From CAZDAM01 sp964503595 (GTDB lineage Bacteria; Muiribacteriota; UBA6191): a stretch of 6,435 nt of DNA. Shown here one piece after another: positions 1-5,410 of this stretch; the stretch's first letter is position 1; every line of letters begins with the position of its first letter. The stretch lies in NCBI GenBank assembly GCA_964503595.1, contig CAZDAM010000140.1, positions 1 to 6,435 on the forward strand, read 5' to 3'. The notes beneath the pieces are model-generated. The model ran no database searches, had not been told where the DNA came from, and was given only the letters and a program-made list of their open reading frames with translations. The translations under genes and the position numbers were made by a program.

Positions 1-39
1 CTGCTCGGCCCGGAATTCAGGCGCTTCTACCCGACCTGA
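1..39 (+). CDS. Possible 3' end of an upstream reading frame (partial)
   Basis: The first 39 bases read in frame 1 as LLGPEFRRFYPT followed by TGA at 37-39. This could be the last 12 codons of a gene that begins before the window. Twelve residues are too few to assign a family, and a chance open frame is equally possible. The stop lies five bases before the first copy of the 16-bp repeat at 45-60, an arrangement that would fit a gene ending at the edge of a mobile element; that is inference only. Confidence 0.2.
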   Translation: MLGPEFRRFYPT

Positions 40-44
40 AAATT

Positions 45-60
45 ATGTGCGGAATACCAG
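45..60 (+). repeat. 16-bp direct repeat, copy 1
   Basis: The sequence ATGTGCGGAATACCAG is identical to bases 327-342. Including the preceding T, an 11-bp core TATGTGCGGAA also occurs inverted at 196-206. Two exact 16-mers 282 bp apart plus an inverted relative within 300 bp are unlikely by chance. They could be recombinase sites or element ends. Confidence 0.6.
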
Positions 61-195
61 TTATTTTACTCTGAAATTTAATGAATCAGATGTTTTCGAT
101 TAGACGTGAATGTCGTAGACCTCCGGCTGTGAGAAAAACACTGGAATCCCTATAAGTGAAAGAAATTTAGAAAAATCCATTTCCTTCACCTCTCT

Positions 196-206
196 TTCCG
201 CACATA
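196..206 (-). repeat. Inverted partial copy of the repeat core
   Basis: Bases 196-206 (TTCCGCACATA) are the reverse complement of TATGTGCGGAA at 44-54. The match does not extend into the AATACCAG half found in the two direct copies, although CTGGTAC, close to the complement of that half (CTGGTAT), lies nearby at 212-218. Confidence 0.45.
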
Positions 207-242
207 GTATCCTGGTACAAAAACAGGCGAAAACAAACAAAA

Positions 243-260
243 ACTTTTGCGACTTTTGCG
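243..260 (+). repeat. Tandem 9-bp duplication (2 x ACTTTTGCG)
   Basis: ACTTTTGCG occurs at 243-251 and again immediately at 252-260. It could be a slippage product or paired protein-binding half-sites; nothing else in the region indicates which. Confidence 0.4.
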
Positions 261-294
261 TACCTTTATCGGCCAGCGCCTCCTGATATAGTAG

Positions 295-318
295 AAAAGT
301 ACCAAATTCGGTACTTTT
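295..318. repeat. Perfect 9-bp inverted repeat (hairpin)
   Basis: AAAAGTACC (295-303) and GGTACTTTT (310-318) are exact reverse complements around a 6-base loop, AAATTC. Each strand would show an A-run, a short GTACC stem and a T-run, so it could act as a weak bidirectional terminator. The GC-containing core is only five pairs, so an operator or recombinase-binding palindrome is just as possible. It lies nine bases before the second copy of the 16-bp repeat. Confidence 0.5.
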
Positions 319-326
319 TAAGCGCC

Positions 327-342
327 ATGTGCGGAATACCAG
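327..342 (+). repeat. 16-bp direct repeat, copy 2
   Basis: Identical to bases 45-60. The sequence diverges immediately after the shared 16 bases. Both copies start with ATG and would read MCGIP if translated, giving frames of 9 and 15 codons. I see no ribosome binding site before either, so this is more likely a DNA-level repeat than a leader peptide. Confidence 0.6.
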
Positions 343-465
343 CTTCACCATGGTTGAAATGGCGAAACAGATGAGGGAAGATCGAGTCCCAGATACATGC
401 AGGTATTGCACAATTCTTAACCCCCATTCCGGCTGGATTTTATTCAAGTTGGACCTTCAGATTCT

Positions 466-924
466 ATGAAAAACTATCCTCCAATTGAAGAAATCTCTTC
501 TCAGGTTCTCAAATGTGCTGAACTTGCAGCCAGGCACATGGAAAACATTCATCCCCTGCCCTGTCCGGATCTGCGTCAGCCTCTGATCGAGCTCTACCGA
601 AACTTTTTTGGCTGGCTTGTAATCAAACTCCTGGTGGAAGACTCCGAGGATGAAAGTGATTCCGAAATGAACGAAACCCTGCTTTTAGATAACCTTGCCG
701 GATCGTTTCAGGCAGCAGGTCAAAAAACCATCTTCAAACCTTATGAGGGCTCTTCTCTGGCAGGGCCTCTGGATTCCGGATTCCGCTATTCCGCAACCGC
801 AATCCTCTCAAGAGCGATTGCCGATCTGATCTATAAGACCACGACCTCAGGAAATATTACGGATTCTGCCGCCTATTGCGCTTTGCTGCAATTCGGAAAT
901 CTACGGAAAATTTCAGAAGCCTAA
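466..924 (+). CDS. Hypothetical protein, 152 aa, first gene of the run
   Basis: I do not recognise this protein. It is a small soluble protein without a signal peptide or clear membrane segment. Residues 35-57 look like an amphipathic helix (LRQPLIELYRNFFGWLVIKLL), followed by a strongly acidic stretch at 58-70 (EDSEDESDSEMNE). The C-terminal half, from about residue 109, looks helical. No catalytic or metal-binding motif stands out. The start at 466 has no good Shine-Dalgarno sequence, only GGA at 451-453. Its ATG overlaps the TGA of a 39-codon frame beginning at 350 (ATGA), which could couple translation if that frame is used. A later ATG at 538 is an alternative start. The gene lies 49 bp before the next gene in the same direction, and a possible promoter lies between them, so it may not share all regulation with the kam genes. 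Confidence 0.6.
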   Translation: MKNYPPIEEISSQVLKCAELAARHMENIHPLPCPDLRQPLIELYRNFFGWLVIKLLVEDSEDESDSEMNETLLLDNLAGSFQAAGQKTIFKPYEGSSLAGPLDSGFRYSATAILSRAIADLIYKTTTSGNITDSAAYCALLQFGNLRKISEA

Positions 925-935
925 AGCCTGCGAAG

Positions 936-944
936 TGATATAAT
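936..944 (+). promoter_or_regulatory. Candidate extended -10 promoter (TGATATAAT)
   Basis: TGATATAAT is an exact match to the extended -10 consensus (TGnTATAAT) and lies in the 49-bp gap between the two hypothetical genes. No good -35 hexamer is seen 16-18 bp upstream, which extended -10 promoters can tolerate. Transcription would begin around base 951, giving a leader of about 23 bases before the ATG at 974. It could drive the small gene together with kamB and kamC. Confidence 0.5.
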
Positions 945-973
945 CCAACATTCCAGAGCACTCCGGGAGCTAC

Positions 974-1318
974 ATGTCAGCCCATTCAGACAGGTCATAC
1001 CATCCCCTGCGCATGTCCGTCATTTCCATGATTGCCAGGAATATTTCTCATCCGATCCAGTACCTGATTCAGAAGATTGAGCAGGCCAAGGAGTTGAAAC
1101 TGGAAAGAGCCTGGAGTCTCCATCTGAAAATAAAATTTCAGGACACCATCAGAATTCTTGAAGGTCTCAAGGCCGGGCATCCCGATGATGGAGCTGTTTG
1201 GCCCACTCTGGAACACTGCCAGAGTCTGGTGAAGAATCCTCCCAACCCCGAAGAGTGGAATGGTATCAGGGATGGATTCAGAACCCAGGATATTGTTCCT
1301 GGGTCTGCAAGGAAATAA
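974..1318 (+). CDS. Hypothetical protein, 114 aa, translationally coupled to kamB
   Basis: I do not recognise this protein. It is basic and probably helical: residues 14-66 form a long stretch with helix-like periodicity, including an IQYLIQKIEQAKELKLERAW segment, followed by a shorter C-terminal part rich in Pro, Gly and Trp. No membrane segment, signal peptide or cysteine motif is visible. The start at 974 is chosen because GGGAG at 965-969 is a reasonable, closely spaced ribosome binding site; the in-frame ATG at 1013 has none. Its TAA (1316-1318) shares one base with the kamB ATG (1318-1320), the TAATG arrangement typical of coupled translation. That coupling suggests a role connected to KamB, KamC or the mutase, but this is inference from context. 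Confidence 0.72.
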   Translation: MSAHSDRSYHPLRMSVISMIARNISHPIQYLIQKIEQAKELKLERAWSLHLKIKFQDTIRILEGLKAGHPDDGAVWPTLEHCQSLVKNPPNPEEWNGIRDGFRTQDIVPGSARK

Positions 1319-2265
1319 TGTATACCCACGTTGTTCTGGGCACGGACAAGAATGCCGGAAAAACAACAATCCTACGGGAAATTCTGTCCGCGGAACCTCC
1401 CGGAATCGTGACTTCAATCGGGATCAATGGCGAAGCCACGGATGCCTACGAAGGAATCGGCAAACCCACTATTCCCCTGATGCCTGGCCAACTGGCAGTC
1501 ACAACCCCACGCTGGCTTTCGGAAGCAGGGGGCAGTGTTGAGGTTCTGGAGGTCTTTCTGCCTCCTGCCCAGAATCAGCCCCTGGCACTTGTCTCCACAC
1601 GCCAGCCTCTGGAACTGATTCTGGAAGGCCCCAACACCAAATCAGGGATCCTGCAACTCAAAAAGGACCTGGAAAAATCCGGATATCAGGAGAGTACGCT
1701 ATTTATCGATGGTTCCATTGACCGACAGTTTCTGTTGCATCCCGAAATCTGCGATCAGGCCTCTTTTGCCCTGCTCTGGAGCCGACGCCTTCCTCAGCAG
1801 AACAAGGCCCGTGGCTTCCTGAACGCCCTGAATCTGTCAAAAGCCCCTCAGAAAATGAGTCATCAGCTAAGACAGCACAAACTGGAGAACTTCAAGTCCA
1901 TTCTGATCCAATCCTCCACAGGCAGGATTCTGTATTCCTCGACAGAAAGCCCGTTCATGGATCCAGAACTCTGCGATGCCATTGCCCAGAACCCCCAGGA
2001 AATCCTCTGGCTGGGAGGGGCCTATACCCGCTCCCTTCACCAGAAACTGGCAAACTTCAGGGAGCTTAGGATCGTTTTGGATCACATTTCCCTTTATCAG
2101 AATCTGGGAGTCGAACATCAAAGCTTCAAACCCAGCCCTTATCTGATGGTACTCAATACCCCGAGATCATTGAATCTCTACCTGAGGCAAGAAGAGCCTC
2201 TGCCCGGAAATCTTCTTCCCGTCAAACCCGTCAATCTCTACCGCGTGGAGAAAGCATGGAACTGA
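1318..2265 (+). CDS. kamB: KamB-like P-loop protein, probable lysine 5,6-aminomutase reactivase subunit
   Basis: This 315-residue protein begins MYTHVVLGTDKNAGKTT, with a Walker A motif at residues 8-16 (GTDKNAGKT) immediately after a hydrophobic strand, as in small P-loop NTPases. A second conserved-looking patch is FIDGSIDR at residues 129-136, where D131 may act as the Walker B or metal-binding acidic residue. In lysine-fermentation clusters the gene preceding the MutS-like kamC is kamB, and the pair is thought to reactivate lysine 5,6-aminomutase after cofactor damage; I assign it from this order plus the P-loop, not from a full alignment. The frame is open upstream to 1198, but the start at 1318 fits better: AAGGA (1309-1313) precedes it, the P-loop falls at the N-terminus, and it overlaps the previous stop by one base. 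Its end overlaps kamC by 10 bases. Confidence 0.78.
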   Translation: MYTHVVLGTDKNAGKTTILREILSAEPPGIVTSIGINGEATDAYEGIGKPTIPLMPGQLAVTTPRWLSEAGGSVEVLEVFLPPAQNQPLALVSTRQPLELILEGPNTKSGILQLKKDLEKSGYQESTLFIDGSIDRQFLLHPEICDQASFALLWSRRLPQQNKARGFLNALNLSKAPQKMSHQLRQHKLENFKSILIQSSTGRILYSSTESPFMDPELCDAIAQNPQEILWLGGAYTRSLHQKLANFRELRIVLDHISLYQNLGVEHQSFKPSPYLMVLNTPRSLNLYLRQEEPLPGNLLPVKPVNLYRVEKAWN

Positions 2266-3779
2266 ACCTGCGATCCGGAGTCTGTGATGAACTTCTTCTG
2301 GAAGATATCGGCTTTCTGAAATTCATTCAGGGAATTCAACCCGATCTGAACTGCCTGCATGCCAAAGTGCTTGAGGAAATTCCCGCCCCGGATCAGGCGG
2401 ATCGTTTCGGCCATCTTCGGAATCTGAAAACCAGACTGAACAAAGAGAGTGTAAGCCAGCTTCTCTCCGCGGCCCGAAACCTGCCCAACCTGCTCACAAT
2501 TTTTCCTACCTTCTCTGCCAAAGAAGCTACCGTCGTCGAGTTCAAGGTCCTTTATGACTGGCTCCGATCAGAACTAGAGCTGCAATCCCGCGAAGAAGCC
2601 CTGGCTGTTCCTCTGGATTTGTCCCCGGAACAAAAACAAAGTCAGCAAAGACTTCAGGAGATTCTTCTTGTACATCTGAGGGATGGAGCCCGCTCATTAA
2701 GACTTCCCTCGGATCTGGAAAATCTCGAAAAAGAAATTCAGGTCCTCCACCAGAAGCTTCAGACGCTTAGAAACCAGGCCCACCAGAAACTCCGGGAACA
2801 ATATGATCTGATCCGCATTCCTCATACCCGGGAAATGGAAGTGAACTCTTCCCTGGCAACCCAGATGGAGACCAACGGTCAGATCCGGATTCTGGAACGC
2901 AATTCGGAATTCTTCAAGGTTCTTGTCCTGCCTGATTCTGAAGAGATTCGGATACAGGAAACACTGGAATCACGCCAGAAAGCCTTCAGCCAGCAAACCA
3001 GGATTCAGGTCGACTCCCTGAATCAAGAAATTCAGGCAACCCTGATTGATTTCAGGGAGTCCGTGACCCTGCGCCTGCAAAGACTCTGGGATTTCAGCCT
3101 GATTGATTTCTGCCATCGTTTTGAACTCGACTTTCCCGTAATCCTCTCTTCTGAGGAAGCTCTTAAGCTCCAGAACTTTCGCCTGCCTGTCCTGGAAAAA
3201 CCCTCTCCTTTACATCTTGACTGGAAGAAAGCCCCGGCAGTCTTGACCGGAGCCAATTATTCCGGAAAAACTACCACTCTGAAATCCGTTCTGTTTGCCC
3301 TGCTCTGCGTCAAACTGGGTCTTCCCCTTCCCGCTTTCGGCTTTTCCTGCCCCCCGGTGGGTAAAATTCATCTGAGCCTGAAACAGAGCGGATCGGTTCG
3401 GGCTTCAGAATCCAGCTTCACCGCTGAAATCCGCTGCCTTTCCCAGAGTTTTGCCCAACACGATTTTATTCTGGCTGATGAGCTGTTTCAATCCACGGAA
3501 CCTGCCGGAGGATCCCGTCTGGCCTGTCTCATTCTTGAGGACTTTCTCGCTCGTGGCCTGCGTCTACTTACCAGCAGTCACTACCCGGATGTTTTACAGG
3601 TTTCAGGCATCCAGTGCCTGAGGATGGGACCCGGATTCAAACTTCTTGAAGAAAATGCGGAAAATGCCGCCAGGGCTTTTGCCCATCAGCGCCGCCAGAC
3701 TCTCAAGCTTGCCCAGTCTTTTTCCTGGCCCGCATCCATGCAGGCCCGCTTGCAGGAGGAACTGGATTCCCTCCCCTGA
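2256..3779 (+). CDS. kamC: KamC-like MutS-family ATPase, probable lysine 5,6-aminomutase reactivase
   Basis: This 507-residue protein has a MutS-type ATPase at its C-terminus. Walker A is GANYSGKT (residues 332-339), compared with GPNMGGKS in MutS. The MutS signature region is ESSFTAE (385-391), Walker B is FILADE (404-409, D408 and E409), and the H-loop is SSHYPDV (H442). The N-terminal two thirds is helical, with likely coiled coils at about 153-183 and 231-275 that resemble the MutS core and lever. There is no mismatch-recognition domain with an FxE motif and no Smr domain, so it is not a repair MutS. Genes of this type sit beside kamDE in lysine-fermenting bacteria, and the likely role is ATP-driven reactivation of the mutase with KamB. 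GGAG (2247-2250) lies five bases before the ATG, and the 10-base overlap with kamB suggests coupled, matched synthesis of the two proteins. Confidence 0.85.
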   Translation: MELNLRSGVCDELLLEDIGFLKFIQGIQPDLNCLHAKVLEEIPAPDQADRFGHLRNLKTRLNKESVSQLLSAARNLPNLLTIFPTFSAKEATVVEFKVLYDWLRSELELQSREEALAVPLDLSPEQKQSQQRLQEILLVHLRDGARSLRLPSDLENLEKEIQVLHQKLQTLRNQAHQKLREQYDLIRIPHTREMEVNSSLATQMETNGQIRILERNSEFFKVLVLPDSEEIRIQETLESRQKAFSQQTRIQVDSLNQEIQATLIDFRESVTLRLQRLWDFSLIDFCHRFELDFPVILSSEEALKLQNFRLPVLEKPSPLHLDWKKAPAVLTGANYSGKTTTLKSVLFALLCVKLGLPLPAFGFSCPPVGKIHLSLKQSGSVRASESSFTAEIRCLSQSFAQHDFILADELFQSTEPAGGSRLACLILEDFLARGLRLLTSSHYPDVLQVSGIQCLRMGPGFKLLEENAENAARAFAHQRRQTLKLAQSFSWPASMQARLQEELDSLP

Positions 3780-3783
3780 ATTC

Positions 3784-3809
3784 AAGGGCTTCACTTGCAG
3801 CCAGCCCTT
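3784..3809 (+). other. Possible stem-loop between kamC and kamD
   Basis: AAGGGCT (3784-3790) and AGCCCTT (3803-3809) are perfect 7-bp complements around a 12-base loop. No T-run follows, so it is not a standard intrinsic terminator. It starts five bases after the kamC stop and overlaps the candidate -35 box, so it might affect read-through, mRNA processing or promoter access. Confidence 0.35.
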
Positions 3810-3824
3810 CTCCTGTCCTATATT
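3795..3824 (+). promoter_or_regulatory. Candidate sigma-70-type promoter for kamDE
   Basis: TTGCAG (3795-3800) and TATATT (3819-3824) are separated by 18 bp in the 68-bp gap before kamD. The -10 matches consensus at five of six positions and the -35 at three of six. Transcription would start near 3831, just before the kamD ribosome binding site. A separate promoter would allow more mutase than reactivase to be made. The evidence is motif matching only. Confidence 0.35.
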
Positions 3825-3834
3825 CGCCGCGACT

Positions 3835-3841
3835 GAGAGGA
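3835..3841 (+). promoter_or_regulatory. kamD ribosome binding site (GAGAGGA)
   Basis: GAGAGGA lies six bases before the ATG at 3848. It is a better site than those of the upstream genes and fixes the kamD start. Confidence 0.65.
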
Positions 3842-3847
3842 AGACAC

Positions 3848-5410
3848 ATGCTGAACCTGCCCCTGAACCCCCAACAGATTTCCCGCGTGAAACAGACAGC
3901 TTCTGGAATCGCCAACCAGGTCCAGGAGTTCATTGATCTGCACAGTTCTGATTCTTCCGAAAGAACTGTCCTGCGCCTTTACGGAGTGGACGGGATTTCT
4001 GAGGATCAGGTGCCCCTGCCCAACCGCTTGGTCGAACTTCTGCACAAATCCGGGAAAATCCGGGACGGAATCAGCCGCCATTTTGCTGCCGCCATGCTTC
4101 AGTCCCAGAAAGATGCCCAGACCACGGCCGAAATGCTGGCCAAGGGTGCCTTGAGCTTTGGGGATGTTCAGGGCCTGACTCCAGCCCAGATTGATGCCAG
4201 GGAACAGGAACTCTGCGATGCTGCAATCGCAATTCTGGATAAAAGCCGGATTCAGAAGCGAGAAAAAGCCAGCCGTCAGGGTAATCCTCCTTTTCCTTGG
4301 CGCTATCTGATTGTAGCCTCGGGAAACATCTATGAGGACAGAACCCAGGCCCGCTCAGCCGCCTACAGCGGGGCCGATGTCATCGCCGTTATCCGTTCTA
4401 CCGCCCAGTCCCTGCTGGACTACATTCCCTACGGCCCAACCACCGAAGGTTTCGGTGGAACCTTTGCCACCCAGGAAAACTTCCGCATCATGCGCAAGGC
4501 TCTGGATGAGGTCGGTTCCGAAATCAACCGCTACATCCGCCTGACCAATTACAGTTCCGGACTCTGCATGGCCGAGATTGCCGCCTGTGCTGCCATTGAA
4601 GACCTGGACATGCTTTTGAATGACAGCATGTACGGGATTCTGTTTCGCGATATCAATATGCAGCGCACTTTCATCGATCAGTATTTTTCCCGCATGATCT
4701 GCGCTCGCTCCAAGATTGTCATCAATACCGGCGAAGACAATTACCTCACCACGAGCGATGCCATCGAGAAAGCCTACACCGTCACTGCAAGCCAGCTGAT
4801 CAATGAAGCCATGGCTCACAATGCCCTTCTGACTGAAGATCTGATGGGACTTGGCCATGCCTTTGAGATCAACCCAAAAATCGAGAACCAGCTGCTTTAT
4901 GAAATCTCTCATGCCCAGCTTGCCCGTCAGCTTTTCCCCAAGGCACCCCTGAAGTACATGCCTGCCACCAAACATAAGTCCACCGACATTTTCTTCAGTC
5001 ATGTCATGGATACCATGTTCAATTTTGTGACCGTCCTGACCCATCAGGGCATTCATCTGGCAGGAATGCATACGGAAGCCATTCACACCCCCCTGATGCA
5101 GGATCGGGCCCAGTCTCTGGATAATACCAACTACATTTTCTCCACCGCTCGTGGCTTATCCGATGAAATCACAATCAAGCCGGACGGTTTTATTGCCGCA
5201 AGAGCCCAGTCCGTTCTGGATGAAGCAGAAGCCTTTCTGGAAAAAGTTCATGACACGGGTATGATGCAATCCATTGCCCAGGGAGATTTTGCCGACACTG
5301 TCCGCCCGATTGACGGCGGTAAGGGGCTCAGTGGAGTGTTCCGCAAGTCCTCTGAATATTCCAACCCCATTCTGGCCCGCCTGAAGCACGATGGAGTCAT
5401 CCATGATTAA
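3848..5410 (+). CDS. kamD: Lysine 5,6-aminomutase, alpha (large) subunit
   Basis: KamD is the catalytic TIM-barrel subunit of the cytoplasmic, adenosylcobalamin- and PLP-dependent mutase that converts D-lysine to 2,5-diaminohexanoate and L-beta-lysine to 3,5-diaminohexanoate. The 520-residue length fits the family (about 516 in Clostridium sticklandii). From memory of that enzyme's numbering, several active-site residues are present at a constant offset of one: R183 (Arg184alpha), S188 (Ser189alpha), Y262 (Tyr263alpha), D297 (Asp298alpha) and K369 (Lys370alpha). Landmark segments are VIAVIRSTAQSLLDYIPYG, NDSMYGILFRDIN, INTGEDNYLTT and KYMPATKHKSTDIFF. A separate B12-binding subunit follows, which argues against ornithine 4,5-aminomutase, where the PLP and B12 domains are fused in OraE. 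No frameshift or missing segment is seen, so it should be functional. Its last 8 bases overlap the start of kamE. Confidence 0.96.
   Translation: MLNLPLNPQQISRVKQTASGIANQVQEFIDLHSSDSSERTVLRLYGVDGISEDQVPLPNRLVELLHKSGKIRDGISRHFAAAMLQSQKDAQTTAEMLAKGALSFGDVQGLTPAQIDAREQELCDAAIAILDKSRIQKREKASRQGNPPFPWRYLIVASGNIYEDRTQARSAAYSGADVIAVIRSTAQSLLDYIPYGPTTEGFGGTFATQENFRIMRKALDEVGSEINRYIRLTNYSSGLCMAEIAACAAIEDLDMLLNDSMYGILFRDINMQRTFIDQYFSRMICARSKIVINTGEDNYLTTSDAIEKAYTVTASQLINEAMAHNALLTEDLMGLGHAFEINPKIENQLLYEISHAQLARQLFPKAPLKYMPATKHKSTDIFFSHVMDTMFNFVTVLTHQGIHLAGMHTEAIHTPLMQDRAQSLDNTNYIFSTARGLSDEITIKPDGFIAARAQSVLDEAEAFLEKVHDTGMMQSIAQGDFADTVRPIDGGKGLSGVFRKSSEYSNPILARLKHDGVIHD
5393..5396 (+). promoter_or_regulatory. 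kamE ribosome binding site (GGAG) inside kamD
   Basis: GGAG lies six bases before the ATG at 5403 and within the last codons of kamD. The earlier in-frame ATG at 5391 overlaps this site and has no good site of its own, so 5403 is the preferred kamE start. Confidence 0.6.

Larger units (their letters stand above)
40..465. other. Gene-poor intergenic region with short repeats and a hairpin
   Basis: I see no convincing gene here. The stretch looks more AT-rich than the kam genes downstream. It contains two direct copies of a 16-bp repeat (45-60 and 327-342), an inverted partial copy (196-206), a 9-bp perfect inverted repeat (295-318) and a tandem 9-bp duplication (243-260). Open frames exist, including a 115-codon frame on the minus strand that would start at a TTG, but its translation resembles nothing I know and it runs through the repeats. 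I found no cobalamin-riboswitch B12 box or lysine-riboswitch-like sequence, and no strong promoter for the gene at 466. The repeat content suggests the remains or edge of a mobile or recombination-prone element. Confidence 0.5.

Noticed and set aside
100..447. 115-codon minus-strand frame in the gene-poor region
   Set aside because: It begins at a TTG, resembles no family I know, and passes through the repeats and hairpin; more likely a chance frame.
40..465. Cobalamin or lysine riboswitch upstream of the genes
   Set aside because: I looked for the B12 box and a multi-stem leader and found neither.
1198..1317. Upstream extension of kamB to the ATG at 1198
   Set aside because: It would overlap the preceding gene by 121 bases, lacks a ribosome binding site, and would push the P-loop away from the N-terminus; 1318 fits better.
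3041..3110. 13-bp direct repeat CCTGATTGATTTC in kamC (3041-3053 and 3098-3110)
   Set aside because: Both copies lie in the same frame and encode LIDF in a helical region; most simply chance or an old short duplication inside a coding sequence.
2256..3779. DNA mismatch repair MutS
   Set aside because: The ATPase domain is MutS-like, but the mismatch-binding domain is absent, the protein is about 500 residues, and it sits between kamB and kamD.
4355..5086. Long minus-strand frame (243 codons) opposite kamD
   Set aside because: It lies antisense to a clearly conserved enzyme gene, and long antisense frames arise from the codon bias of such genes.
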